64,000 bases of DNA from Arabiibacter massiliensis (GTDB taxonomy: Bacteria > Actinomycetota > Coriobacteriia > Coriobacteriales > Eggerthellaceae), in the NCBI RefSeq assembly GCF_900169505.1, contig NZ_LT827021.1, positions 2,046,001-2,110,000 of the forward strand, given 5' to 3'. Position numbers and translations under genes: made by a program. The notes below the pieces were generated by a model that made no database searches, was not told the DNA's origin, and saw only the letters and a program-made list of their open reading frames with translations. Positions 34,388 through 43,364 of the stretch are shown one piece after another. Each line of letters starts with the position of its first letter. Positions within the stretch are counted from its first letter, which is position 1.

Positions 34388-35415
34388 AGCGTCGCCTCTC
34401 CTTCGGTCGCACCTTGCGTATAGGGTTCTTCCAAAGTGACGGTCACGGTTGCCCCGCGATCGACGTTCGTTCCCGCCACGATGCTCTGAGCCACGACGTA
34501 GCCGTCCTCATTGCCGGTGAACTTGCAAACCAGGCCCGCACTCGCCAGGACGTCCTGGGCTTGCGGCAGCGAAAGCGTCGCCAGATCGGGCACCGGCACC
34601 TGCTCCTTAGGAGACGGCGCGGGGCCCTTCGACACGAGAAGCGTCACCGTGGTGCCTTTGACGCACTGGATCTTCGGATTGGGGTTCTGGCTGGACACGG
34701 TGCCCGCAGCCGCGCTCGCATGGTACGCCTCCACCACGTCCACGTTGAACCCGGCGTCTGTCAGCGCCGCCACGGCCGCGTCGCGCGCCTTGCCGATGAC
34801 GGACGGCACGGCCGCCACCTCCTTGCCGAGCGCCACGGTGAAGCTGACCGTGGTGCCCGCGTCGGCCTTCGTCCCGGCGGCGACGGACTGCGAGAATATC
34901 CTGCCGGGATCGACGTCGCCCTTGTACACGGGATCCTCCGCCTTGGAGACGAGCTTTGCCTTCGCCAGCGCGTCCTCGGCCTGGGTCTGGGTCATGCCGG
35001 TCAGATCGGGCACCGCCACCTGCTCGGGGGGCTTCTGCACGCCCTTCGACACGACGAGGTCGATGGAGGTTCCCGCAGCCACCTCGGTCTTGACGTCGGG
35101 GGTCTGCTTCACCACCATGCCGGCGGCCACCGTCTCGCTCTCCTCCTCGGTGACTGCGCCCACCTTGAAGCCCGCGTCGGCCACCACGCGCTGCGCGTCG
35201 TCCTTCGTCATGCCCACGACGTTCGGCACGGCCTTCTTGTCGTCCTGCTTCTTCTCGGGCTGCTTCGGCTCGGTTTTCTTCTGCTCGGTCTGGCCGCTCT
35301 CCTTTTTGGCCACCTCGCCGCTGCAGCTGCACCCGACCAATCCGGCCGTCAGGCAGCATGCCAGCACCGCCGCGCACCCGACTGCCATGAAACGCTTCCG
35401 CATGGTTGTCATCAT
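34384..35415 (-). CDS. Surface lipoprotein with four PASTA domains
   Basis: The 343-residue protein has a signal peptide and lipobox (LVGCS), a charged Lys/Glu/Gln linker (33-60), then four PASTA repeats of about 65-70 residues, each opening with a 'VPNVVGM', 'VPDLTGM', 'VPSVIGK' or 'VPDLATL' motif. PASTA domains bind peptidoglycan fragments and normally belong to Ser/Thr kinases or penicillin-binding proteins; no kinase or transpeptidase domain is attached here. It may anchor to cell wall and present the downstream protease inhibitor. ATG 35415 follows AAAGGAGG. Confidence 0.88.
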   Translation of the reverse strand: MMTTMRKRFMAVGCAAVLACCLTAGLVGCSCSGEVAKKESGQTEQKKTEPKQPEKKQDDKKAVPNVVGMTKDDAQRVVADAGFKVGAVTEEESETVAAGMVVKQTPDVKTEVAAGTSIDLVVSKGVQKPPEQVAVPDLTGMTQTQAEDALAKAKLVSKAEDPVYKGDVDPGRIFSQSVAAGTKADAGTTVSFTVALGKEVAAVPSVIGKARDAAVAALTDAGFNVDVVEAYHASAAAGTVSSQNPNPKIQCVKGTTVTLLVSKGPAPSPKEQVPVPDLATLSLPQAQDVLASAGLVCKFTGNEDGYVVAQSIVAGTNVDRGATVTVTLEEPYTQGATEGEATL

Positions 35416-35658
35416 CGAGGCCTCCTTTCGCGTTCACCATACTCGGGCTTGCATATCAAACCTACACCAAACACGCGAGCTGAGAGCGATCGGGGGAAAT
35501 CAAGCCTCCAACGCACCGCGCCGGAAGCGAAAAGGGAGCTGCATCAAAAGTCCCGCCACGTCGGTTCTCTGTCCTTGCCGATGGGACGCGATCGCCCCGC
35601 AGGTGGCAGCAAGGGCAGAGCCCTTGCCCTACGGGACGATGAGCGGGCGGGGCGCGCC

Positions 35659-36372
35659 TTACAGGCCGAGCGCCTTCTTGAGCGCGGAGACGCGGCGGCG
35701 CGACACGGGGATCTTCTCTTCGGCGCCGTTCAGCGTGAGCAGCAGCGTGCCGCCCGACACCGATTCGATCTCCTCAACCATGGACAGGTTCACCAGATAG
35801 CCACGGTGCACGCGGAAGAACCCGTGGCCGTCCAGGCGCTTCTCCAGCTGGGCCAGGCTCACCGTGGAGAAGTAGCGGTCGGTGTCCGTTTGCAGATAGG
35901 CGTAGTCGTCGCGCGCCATGACGAAGCGGATCTTGTCGATGCCGATGAGGATCTTCTTGCCGCCCTTCTCGACGGGGATGCGCTCGGACTTCTGCGCCTG
36001 CACGTGCAGCGACACATGCTCGCGCACGCGGGAGATGGCCTGCGCCAGGCGCTCCGTCTCCACCGGCTTCACCAAGTAGTCGATGGCGCTCACCTTGAAC
36101 GCCTCGAGCGCGAACTCGCTGTACGCCGTGACGAACACCACGGCCGGCGGGAACTTGAGGTGCTGTAGCGCCTCGGCCAGCTGCAGGCCCGTGGCCTCGG
36201 GCATATTGACGTCCAGGAACATGACGTCGCAGGGGTATTCCTTGAGCTTTTCGATGGCCTCGCGCACGCTGGCCGCCTCGGCCACCACCTCGGTCTGGCC
36301 CAGCTCGTCGAGCAAGAACTTCAGTTCAGAACGCGCGGGAGCTTCGTCATCAACGATCATGGCCTTCAACAC
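35659..36372 (-). CDS. LytTR-family response regulator
   Basis: The 237-residue protein has an N-terminal receiver domain (1-120) with the acidic pair 'IVDDEAP', phospho-acceptor Asp in 'DVMFLDVNMPE' and Lys in 'VKPVE'. A LytTR DNA-binding domain makes up residues 135-237 ('RYFSTVSLAQLEKRL', 'FFRVHRGYLVNLSMV'). The usual membrane histidine kinase partner is absent on both sides, so it is an orphan here. LytTR regulators often control cell-surface and competence functions. The sortase-type surface proteins next door are natural candidate targets, though this is inference. Confidence 0.92.
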   Translation of the reverse strand: MLKAMIVDDEAPARSELKFLLDELGQTEVVAEAASVREAIEKLKEYPCDVMFLDVNMPEATGLQLAEALQHLKFPPAVVFVTAYSEFALEAFKVSAIDYLVKPVETERLAQAISRVREHVSLHVQAQKSERIPVEKGGKKILIGIDKIRFVMARDDYAYLQTDTDRYFSTVSLAQLEKRLDGHGFFRVHRGYLVNLSMVEEIESVSGGTLLLTLNGAEEKIPVSRRRVSALKKALGL

Positions 36373-36543
36373 GTGGACCTCCTAGCCTCTGAACCCCTTG
36401 GTGGAATCGAGCGTCTTCTCTCAGGTGCCATTATAAATCAAGGCGGCCGGAATCAGCGGAAAAGACGGAATATCGGAAATTACCATGACTGTTCGCCGGT
36501 TACCGGTCGCCGCGCGGGCGCGCCGTACGCCGGCTGCGGAAAG

Positions 36544-36579
36544 GAAAAGCCGAGCGCCGCGGGGGTGCGCGACGCTCGG
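36544..36579 (-). terminator. Terminator of surface-protein gene 1
   Basis: GCCGAGCGCCGCG and CGCGACGCTCGGC form a 13-bp stem with one mismatch, followed on the minus strand by CTTTTCC, 27 bp after the stop. The same hairpin serves the paralogue at 38389. Confidence 0.85.
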
Positions 36580-36605
36580 CGGGAGGGTCCTTCTACGCGG
36601 ATGCG

Positions 36606-38198
36606 TTACTTCTGCTGGCTCTTGCGGCGCAGGGCGGCGCCGGCCAGAAGCGCGATGCCGGAGGCGCCGGCCACGGCTGCCAGCGGAGCGGCGTCAAGCG
36701 GGTCGCCGGTCTTGGCGATCTTGGAATCGTTGCCGCCATTGCCGCCATTGCCGCCGTTGCCGCCGGTGCCGGTCTTGGCCACCGTGAAGTCCACGGAGGC
36801 GCTGCGGTCGCCGGAGTAGGCGAGCTTGAGCGTGTGCTTGCCCACCGACAGCGTGTCGAGGAAGGCGGCCTTCAGCGTGATGACCGTCGAGCCGGACTTC
36901 GCGTCGTAGTTGGAGGGCACCACCGTCTTGCCGTCCACGAGCACGCGCTGGAGGTCGGCGAGCGGAAGCGAGCAGGTGAACGTGAGCGTGCCGCCCGCGC
37001 CCACCACGTGCGTGCCGTTGCCGCCCACGGTGATGTCGGGCTTGACGGCCTCGCCGGTCACCGTGACCGTGGTGTTGCCGGTGAACTCGTTGATCTCGTA
37101 GGTGTAGGCGTTGCCGTTCTGACTGGCCAGCTTGACCTTCGCGTTGTCGGCGGTGACCACCGGTGCGGAGGTGACGGTCTTGTTGGAGTCGAAGGTGACG
37201 GTGAGCACGGAGACGGAGTCGGGGCCGAGGCCGTCGGTCGGGGACAGGCGGGCCGTGCCGCCCTTGAGGCCGGCCTTGTCGAGCGTGGCGGACCAGGCGT
37301 CCACGGCCTCGCCGGCCACGGTGACGGTGGCGTTCTTCGTGAACGTGGAGATGGTGCCCACGTAGGCGCCGTCGGCCGGGCGCTTCTGCAGGGGGTACTT
37401 GACGGCGGCGCCGTCCAGGGTCATCGTGGGCGCGGCATCGAAGCGCTTGCCCGCGGCGGGCTTGATGGTGACGTTCACCGGGTCGTCGGCCTTGATGTCG
37501 GAGGTCTTGGAGAGCTCGGCGGTTGCGCCCTTGAGGCCGGTGGTGTTAACGGTGGCGGTGAAGACGGGATCCTTGGCCTCACCGGTCACCGTGATGGTGA
37601 CGGGTCCGGTCGGGTTGTCGATCTCGCCGGAGTAGCAGCCGTCGGCGTCGACCCACGCGAGCTCCTTGAGAACGTGCGCGCCCTCGACCGTCATGACGGG
37701 GTCATCGATAAACACCTTGCCCTCGTCGGCCGTGACGGTAATCTCAACGAACTCGCTGGCCGCGATATCGTCGAAGTCGGTAACGGCGGTCGCGTTCTTG
37801 AGGTCGCCTGCGACGAGCGTGACGGGGTACCTGGTAATTGAGGGGGTGCCGAGGAGGGTCAGCTGGTACTTATCGACGGGAACCCTAGGCTCGGCTTGCC
37901 ATTGGGCGTAAGTTGCACCGCCGCTCTCTATGCTCCGAATGTCGTAGGGATATCCGGAACCCGTGCGCTCATCGGTGGCGATAACCGCGCCGTCCTTGTC
38001 TTTGTAGATAATCTTTTCCAAAGGTCGGCCGCCGCCATCAATCGTATCGTCTGCGACAAGAACTTGGTGCCAGCCCATCTCGTCCATGTTATAATTTGCG
38101 GCCCAGGCCTTAGTCATGGGGATCAGCGACAGCGCCAAGACCGCCGCTAAAATCAGCGCACCCCCCCCCCTGAGCGATTTCGTCATTGTTCTCAGCAT
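36606..38198 (-). CDS. Sortase-anchored repeat surface protein, paralogue 1
   Basis: The 530-residue protein has a signal peptide (1-34, ending AWAAN), about four related repeats of 70-80 residues each ending with a strand pattern 'TVTVTGEA', a Gly/Asn-rich linker, and a C-terminal sorting signal 'IAKTGDP' followed by a hydrophobic helix and a basic tail (RRKSQQK). This looks like an LPxTG-type signal variant, so it should be wall-anchored. The codons for residues 10-13 form a G10 tract, a potential phase-variation switch. A close paralogue follows upstream at 38451; signal peptide and C-terminus are nearly identical. Binding target is unknown. Confidence 0.85.
   Translation of the reverse strand: MLRTMTKSLRGGGALILAAVLALSLIPMTKAWAANYNMDEMGWHQVLVADDTIDGGGRPLEKIIYKDKDGAVIATDERTGSGYPYDIRSIESGGATYAQWQAEPRVPVDKYQLTLLGTPSITRYPVTLVAGDLKNATAVTDFDDIAASEFVEITVTADEGKVFIDDPVMTVEGAHVLKELAWVDADGCYSGEIDNPTGPVTITVTGEAKDPVFTATVNTTGLKGATAELSKTSDIKADDPVNVTIKPAAGKRFDAAPTMTLDGAAVKYPLQKRPADGAYVGTISTFTKNATVTVAGEAVDAWSATLDKAGLKGGTARLSPTDGLGPDSVSVLTVTFDSNKTVTSAPVVTADNAKVKLASQNGNAYTYEINEFTGNTTVTVTGEAVKPDITVGGNGTHVVGAGGTLTFTCSLPLADLQRVLVDGKTVVPSNYDAKSGSTVITLKAAFLDTLSVGKHTLKLAYSGDRSASVDFTVAKTGTGGNGGNGGNGGNDSKIAKTGDPLDAAPLAAVAGASGIALLAGAALRRKSQQK
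38161..38170 (-). repeat. G10 homopolymer in the signal-peptide codons of paralogue 1
   Basis: Ten C residues on the plus strand encode 'RGGGA' at codons 10-14. A one-base change would shift the frame near the start of the protein. The current length leaves the gene in frame. Confidence 0.9.
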
Positions 38199-38388
38199 CC
38201 TTCTTTCTCCTTCCGTCGGGCGAATCCGCCGTATCTCTCACAAAACTATTGCAACCACGTCATGGTAATGAGCGCACTACACCAGCTCTGCTTCATAAAG
38301 GGGCGCAAAAGGAGGGATTCTGAGTTTTTTCGGCACGAGCGGCCGAAATCCGGGGGGAAGGACGCAGCGGCGCCGGGCCGGCGGCATG

Positions 38389-38425
38389 AAAAAGCCGAGC
38401 GCCGCGGGGGTTCGCGACGCTCGGC
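38389..38425 (-). terminator. Terminator of surface-protein gene 2
   Basis: It repeats the stem of the hairpin at 36544 (GCCGAGCGCCGCG with CGCGACGCTCGGC) followed by CTTTTTC on the minus strand, 26 bp past the stop. Confidence 0.85.
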
Positions 38426-38450
38426 GGGAGGGTCCTGCTCTGCGGCCGAG

Positions 38451-40034
38451 CTACTTCTGCTGGGCCTTCTTGCGCAGGGCGACGGCGCCGGCCAGAAGCG
38501 CGATGCCGGCGACACCCGCAAGCGGGGCGGCGCTCAGCGGATCGCCGGTCTTGGCGATCTTGGAGCCGTCGTTCTTGTCGTCGGTGGGCAGGGGCTTGGC
38601 CTTGGCCACCGTGAAGTCGAGGGAGGCCGCGCGGTCGCCCGTGTAGGAGAGCTTGATGGTGTGCTTGCCCTCGGCGAGCGTGTCCAGGTAGGCGGCCTTC
38701 AGCGTGACGATGGTGCTGCCGGACTTGGCGTCGTAGTTGGCCTTGTCGAGCTCCTTGCCGTCCACGAACACCTTGATCAGGTCCTCCAGCGGCAGCGAGC
38801 AGGTGAACGTGAGCGTGCCGCCCGCGCCCACCACATGGGTGCCGTTGCCGGTGACCTTGATGACAGGCTTGTCGGCGGCCGTGGCCTCGCCGGTCACCGT
38901 GATGTTGGAGTTGCCCGAGAAGCCGGTGATGGCGCAGGTGTAGGATCCGTCGGCCTTCTTCGTGGGGGTTCCGACCGTGGCGTTGGTCGCGCCGATGCCG
39001 GGCGCGGAAGCGAAGGCCTTGCCCGCCTCGGGCGTGACGGTAACGGTGACCGTGTCATTCGCCTTGATGTCCGTGCTCTTGCTCAGGGAAGCCGAGGCGC
39101 CCTTGAGGCCGGAGGTGATGAGCGTGGCGGTGTAGGCGGGATCCTTGGCCTCTCCGGTCACCGTGATGGTGACGGGTCCGGTGGGGTTGTCGATCTTGCC
39201 GGAGTAGCAGCTGTCGGCCTCGACCCACGCGAGTTGCTTATAAACGTGCGCATTGGTGGCCTCCATGCGGGGAGGATCGGTGAACACCTTGCCCTGGGCG
39301 GGCGTGACGGTAACCTCAACGAGCTCATTGGTCGCGATATCGTCGAAATCGGTGAGTGCGGTCGCGTTCTTGAGGTTGGCCGTATTGAGCGTCACGGGGT
39401 ACCTGGCCGCTTCGGCAACGCCGGAGACAATGACAGTGGTGTTCCTCGTGAACGCGGAGAGCTGGCAGGTGTAGGTGCCGTTCTCGCCAGGCTCAACCGC
39501 GCCCGCAGTGAAACCGTCGGGAATGACCCTGGGAGCCGAGTTGAACGCGTACCCCTCGTCGGGCGTGATGGTGAGCGTCACGACGTCAGTGGGGGCGATG
39601 TCCGAGGTCTTGTCGAGCGAGGCGCTCGCATTCTCAAGCTGGTCGGTGCGGACCTGGGCGGTGTAGGTGGCAGACGCCGCTCCCGTGATGGTGAAGACGG
39701 TGCCGGCAGGGCAAGTCTCAAAGATTGAAGCTTCGTACTTGTTGGGATCGCTGCGACTCGGCTTCGCCTGCTCGAAATAGACACCGGTCGACTGGTTATG
39801 AGCCAAAGTCGGCGGGGTCGTCCACGAACAACCGGGCTTGAGCGTGATCGTGATCTTGTCCCACTGATCAGATTGATTGTCGGCGACTGAAACTTCGAAA
39901 CCAGCATCATGATCATAGGTCAAAGTATAGTTTCCAGCCCAGGCCTTAGTTACGGGGATCAGCGACAGCGCCAAGACCGCCGCTAAAATCAGCGCACCCC
40001 CCCCCCTGAGCGATTTCGTCATTGTTTTCAGCAT
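38451..40034 (-). CDS. Sortase-anchored repeat surface protein, paralogue 2
   Basis: The 527-residue protein shares almost the same signal peptide (MLKTMTKSLRGGG...) and C-terminal sorting signal (SKIAKTGDP, helix, RKKAQQK) with paralogue 1. The middle has about five bacterial repeat units with the common 'NATALTDFDDIATNELVEVTVTP'-like beginning (identity strongest near residues 215-300) and a divergent first 100 residues. That fits a family in which N-terminal binding parts vary while the ends stay fixed. It also has a G10 tract at codons 10-13. The two genes lie in tandem and can exchange segments by recombination. Function is presumably adhesion or interaction; no ligand can be named. Confidence 0.85.
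   Translation of the reverse strand: MLKTMTKSLRGGGALILAAVLALSLIPVTKAWAGNYTLTYDHDAGFEVSVADNQSDQWDKITITLKPGCSWTTPPTLAHNQSTGVYFEQAKPSRSDPNKYEASIFETCPAGTVFTITGAASATYTAQVRTDQLENASASLDKTSDIAPTDVVTLTITPDEGYAFNSAPRVIPDGFTAGAVEPGENGTYTCQLSAFTRNTTVIVSGVAEAARYPVTLNTANLKNATALTDFDDIATNELVEVTVTPAQGKVFTDPPRMEATNAHVYKQLAWVEADSCYSGKIDNPTGPVTITVTGEAKDPAYTATLITSGLKGASASLSKSTDIKANDTVTVTVTPEAGKAFASAPGIGATNATVGTPTKKADGSYTCAITGFSGNSNITVTGEATAADKPVIKVTGNGTHVVGAGGTLTFTCSLPLEDLIKVFVDGKELDKANYDAKSGSTIVTLKAAYLDTLAEGKHTIKLSYTGDRAASLDFTVAKAKPLPTDDKNDGSKIAKTGDPLSAAPLAGVAGIALLAGAVALRKKAQQK
39997..40006 (-). repeat. G10 homopolymer in the signal-peptide codons of paralogue 2
   Basis: Ten C residues on the plus strand at the same codons as in paralogue 1; also in frame at this length. 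Confidence 0.9.
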
Positions 40035-40262
40035 CCTCGTTCTCTCCTTCCATCCGGCTCGGGCGAACAGTCGCCTTGCGCGCCGCCAAACCCACTCGTA
40101 CAGTTTTGGTTGAACCTCTGCAATTGCCTCATGCTAGCAGGGGCACTACACCAGCACGGCATCAGCGCATATGGAGGAAAGATGGAGAACGTCCCGCGGC
40201 GCGCAGGTTGTCGCGATCGGCGCGCTGACAGACCGCGTCCCGATGTAGCGCGCGATCTTGTT

Positions 40263-40553
40263 GTCATCCTGAGCGAGCGAAGCCCTCTGCTTGTCATCCT
40301 GAGCGAGCGAAGCCCTCTGCTTGTCATCCTGAGCGAGCGAAGCGAGTCGAAGGATCCCCTGCGGCGCCAGCCGTGACGCTTCCAGCTGGCGCCGCGCGGG
40401 ATCCTTCGACTACGCGCTGGCGCGCTCCGCTCAGGATGACAGAAGGGGCGCGCCGCTCCACACGGCTCCGCTCAGGATGACAAAGGGGATGCGCTGACGC
40501 GCTCCGCTCAGGATGACAAAGGGGATGCGCTGGCGCGCTCCGCTCAGGATGAC
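40263..40553. repeat. Expanded GTCATCCTGAG element
   Basis: The head GTCATCCTGAGCGAGCGAAG is repeated three times with a 30-bp period. A central GGATCC...GGATCC palindrome follows, then three extra tail units ending in CTCAGGATGAC. The 538-bp gap between surface protein 2 and the phosphatase contains nothing else I can identify. Confidence 0.9.
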
Positions 40554-40572
40554 AGAAGGGGCGCCCGCTCCC

Positions 40573-41412
40573 CTACCCTTGCGGGGCGTCGGTGAGGTAG
40601 CGGGTGCGGAGGGTTTCGCGCTGGGCGTCGGAAACGTGCAGCTGGTCGCGGACGTAGGCGTCCAGGCTGCTGTATTCGCGCTCGATGGCGTCGAAGGCGG
40701 CGTTCAGGAAGCGCGCATCGGCCGAGTTGATCACATGGATGCTGTCATCCAGCTTGCCAGCCAGGCCGAACGACGACAGGGCGTCCATGATGTTCTGCGT
40801 CTCGGACTTCACGTACTCGTTGGTGGCCAGGTAGTCGCGCTCGATGGCGTCCCGCGGCGCGCCCAGCGCGTGCAGCAGCAGGGCCGCCGCCAAGCCGGCG
40901 CGGTCCTTCCCGATGGTGCAGTGCCACAGCACGGCGCCCTCTTCGGCAGCCAGCACGTCGGCGAAGAACTGCGCGAACCCCTGCTGGCTCTGCTCGTCGA
41001 GCACCATGCGCTCGTAGACGTTCTCCATGATGCTGGCCGGATTCTTCTTCAGCGTGCGCAGCGCCTTGAGCGCCTGCATCATGCCGCCTTCGCGCGTGAC
41101 GCCGAACGTGGAGGCGCTCAGCAGCGGCGCGTTGTCGAAGCGCACGCCGGGGAGGCGATCCTCGGGGTCGGGCTTCTCGCGGCGTTCCTCCTCGGTGCGC
41201 AGGTCGATGACCAGGCGCAGGCGGAAGTCGTCGGTGAGCGTGGCCAGGTCGCGGTCGGTGGCGCCGTGCAGCGCGCCGGAGCGGATGAGGCGCGCGTGCT
41301 TGACGAAACGGCCATCGGCAGCGGGGATGCCGCCCACGTCGCGCGTGTTCGGCAGGCCCTCCAGCACGATGCGGCCGCCGGGTTCGCGTTCGAGTTGCAG
41401 GGGGTTTGTCAT
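40573..41412 (-). CDS. Tyrosine-protein phosphatase (Y_phosphatase3 type)
   Basis: The 279-residue protein starts at ATG 41412 behind AAAGGCC. It carries the P-loop 'LWHCTIGKDRAGLAAALLL' (HCxxGKDRxG) typical of MptpB-like dual-specificity phosphatases. The N-terminal 'NTRDVGGIPAADGRFVKHARLIRSG' matches the family opening, and the early Asp motif 'VIDLRTEEER' is also conserved. It would dephosphorylate Tyr, Ser or Thr or phosphoinositides. No secretion signal is visible, so it is probably cytoplasmic. The gene is isolated between repeat clusters; substrate unknown. Confidence 0.9.
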   Translation of the reverse strand: MTNPLQLEREPGGRIVLEGLPNTRDVGGIPAADGRFVKHARLIRSGALHGATDRDLATLTDDFRLRLVIDLRTEEERREKPDPEDRLPGVRFDNAPLLSASTFGVTREGGMMQALKALRTLKKNPASIMENVYERMVLDEQSQQGFAQFFADVLAAEEGAVLWHCTIGKDRAGLAAALLLHALGAPRDAIERDYLATNEYVKSETQNIMDALSSFGLAGKLDDSIHVINSADARFLNAAFDAIEREYSSLDAYVRDQLHVSDAQRETLRTRYLTDAPQG

Positions 41413-41424
41413 AGCAGGCCTTTC

Positions 41425-41560
41425 GGGGAGGGGGGGGGGCTAGGGCGGTTGCGCGGAGGGGACGGTGTTGTGGAGGGGGTGGGGGGGGGGGGCGGGGGGG
41501 GGGTGGAGGTGTCGTGGTGGGGGGTGCGGCATGACGGTGCGGGGGGGTGGGGGGGGGGGG
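41425..41560. other. Extreme poly-G stretch, possibly a sequencing or assembly artefact
   Basis: About 136 bp on the plus strand consist mostly of G runs (several of 7-12 G) broken by occasional T, A or C. It begins 13 bp upstream of the phosphatase start and ends directly in a GTCATCCTGAG half element. The pattern resembles a low-signal two-colour Illumina read more than biological sequence. If real, it would form G-quadruplexes. Confidence 0.6.
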
Positions 41561-41649
41561 TTCGCTCGCTCAGGATGACGTAGCGCGTTTTCGCTGGCGC
41601 CGCGCGGGATCCTTCGACTCCGGCGCTTCGCGCCTCCGCTCAGGATGAC
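41561..41649. repeat. Truncated GTCATCCTGAG element
   Basis: CTCAGGATGAC tail units flank GGATCCTTCGACTCC. The left head is missing where the poly-G stretch joins. A further short palindrome (GGCGGGCAGCAGCCCGCC) lies at 41697-41716. The rest of the gap to 41779 shows no gene. Confidence 0.8.
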
Positions 41650-41779
41650 AAGGGGGGAGCGCGCCGACGCAGCAGCCGCAAGGGAGCGTTGTACCGGGCG
41701 GGCAGCAGCCCGCCCCTACAAAGGGAGCGCGCCAGCGCGACACTGCCTTCGGTGCCGCGCGACGCGCTCCGAGGTGCTT

Positions 41780-43207
41780 CTACTTCAGATCCAGCGCCAT
41801 CAGCTTGTCCAGCGTGAGGGCGTAGATGCGGAACGACTGCTTCAGCAGCTCCTCGCTCACGCCCTCGTCGGGGCCGTGCATCATGCCCACCCACTCGGGG
41901 TTCTTCTCCCACGGCTTCTCGGGGCCGAAGCTCGCGCCGCTCTTGAACTCGCGCGCGTACGTGCCGCCGCCCATGGTGAAGGGCTTGGCGTCCTCGCCGG
42001 TGGCCTCGTTGTAGGCGTTGAGCAGCGCCTGGATCACCGGGCTGTCCGGCTTCACCAGGAACGGCTCCATGAGCAGGGTGTTCTCGAAGTCGGCGCCGAT
42101 CTCGTCGGTGAGCTGACGCAGGTGCTCGGTGATCTCGGCCGCCGTGATGGACGTGGGGAAGCGGCTGTCGAGCGTCTGCATGAAGCGCTCGCCGTCCAGC
42201 TTGATGGTGCCGCCGATGACGGTGAGCGGGCCGAAGTACTCGTCTTCGCTCTTGATGCCGATACCGCTGCCGTCGGTGTGGTTGAGCAGCTTCTGGTCGA
42301 GCTCGAGGAAGGCGCGCTCGTCGGCGCTGCACAGGTCGTTGGCCAGCAGATAGTCCACGATGAGTCCGATGGCGTTGATGCCCTCGTCGGGCGTGGAGGC
42401 GTGCGCGCCCTTGCCGGCGGCTTCGATGCGCGCCAGGCCCTCGCCCGCGTCCGTGATGGTGAGGCACTCGGCGGCGGGCAGGCTGGCGACGTCGGCCTTC
42501 ACCACGGCGTGCGCGATGCCGGGCACGGCGTTGGTGGCCGCGCCGCCCTCGAACTCCGCGATGGTGCGCTGACCGGCCGGGATGGCCTTGCTGGTGATGG
42601 TGCCGTCGTAGCCGCCCTTCTCGCCGTAGCACACGGGGAATTCCGCGTCGGGCGTGAACAGGAACGCCGGGTCTTCGTAGTGCTCGTGGTAGTACGCCAC
42701 GTCGGCCATGCCGGATTCCTCGTTCGCGCCGAACAGGAAGCGCACGGTGTAGGGGAACTGCGGCGTCTCGCCCGCGTCCTGCAGGTCCTTCCAGAACTTC
42801 ATGGCGTGCAGCGCCACCACGCTCGGACCCTTGTCGTCGAGCGTGCCGCGGCCCATGAGGTAGCCGTCCTTGCGCGTGACGGCATAGGGCTCGAAGGTCC
42901 AGCCGGGACCGGCGGGCACGACGTCCATATGGCCGATGATGCCGATCTGGGTTTCAGACGCGCCGGGGAAGTCGGCGAAGCCGATGTAGCCCTCGGCGTC
43001 ATGGGGCTTGAAGCCCATGTCGGCCGCCAGCTTGAGCGCGGCCGTGAGCGCTTCTTTGGGGCCGGGACCGAAGGGGGCGCCGTCCGCCTTCTTGTCGTCC
43101 TCCTGGAAGCTGGGAATGCGGACGAGCGTCTCGATGTCGCCCACCATCGCGTCCCAGTTGTCCTCCAAGTACGCGTCGATCCTCTTGAGCAGGTCTTCAT
43201 GCTCCAT
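41780..43207 (-). CDS. M20-family dipeptidase (PepV/Sapep type)
   Basis: The 475-residue protein starts at ATG 43207 (weak AGGCGG site). It is a zinc dipeptidase: 'IGHMDVVPAGPGW' gives the first zinc His and Asp, 'GRGTLDDKGP' the bridging Asp, 'GANEESGM' the catalytic Glu pair, and the C-terminal 'MGGGTYARE' matches the PepV/Sapep subgroup. The inserted lid domain spans about residues 180-380. It removes N-terminal residues from dipeptides such as carnosine-like or D-Ala-containing peptides; it is cytoplasmic and feeds amino-acid fermentation. It stands alone. Confidence 0.93.
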   Translation of the reverse strand: MEHEDLLKRIDAYLEDNWDAMVGDIETLVRIPSFQEDDKKADGAPFGPGPKEALTAALKLAADMGFKPHDAEGYIGFADFPGASETQIGIIGHMDVVPAGPGWTFEPYAVTRKDGYLMGRGTLDDKGPSVVALHAMKFWKDLQDAGETPQFPYTVRFLFGANEESGMADVAYYHEHYEDPAFLFTPDAEFPVCYGEKGGYDGTITSKAIPAGQRTIAEFEGGAATNAVPGIAHAVVKADVASLPAAECLTITDAGEGLARIEAAGKGAHASTPDEGINAIGLIVDYLLANDLCSADERAFLELDQKLLNHTDGSGIGIKSEDEYFGPLTVIGGTIKLDGERFMQTLDSRFPTSITAAEITEHLRQLTDEIGADFENTLLMEPFLVKPDSPVIQALLNAYNEATGEDAKPFTMGGGTYAREFKSGASFGPEKPWEKNPEWVGMMHGPDEGVSEELLKQSFRIYALTLDKLMALDLK

Positions 43208-43364
43208 GGTTGATTCCGCCTCTCTATCCGAGTTGCGTGCCTGCAAAGGCGCACGGGCACCTTCCTTCGTCATACCCTCCATTATGATGCTTGGCCGATT
43301 TCCGCGCCAGAGGGTCAGACTCCTGTTGACGGACTGTCGCGCAGTTCTTCGCCTCAGGCCCATC

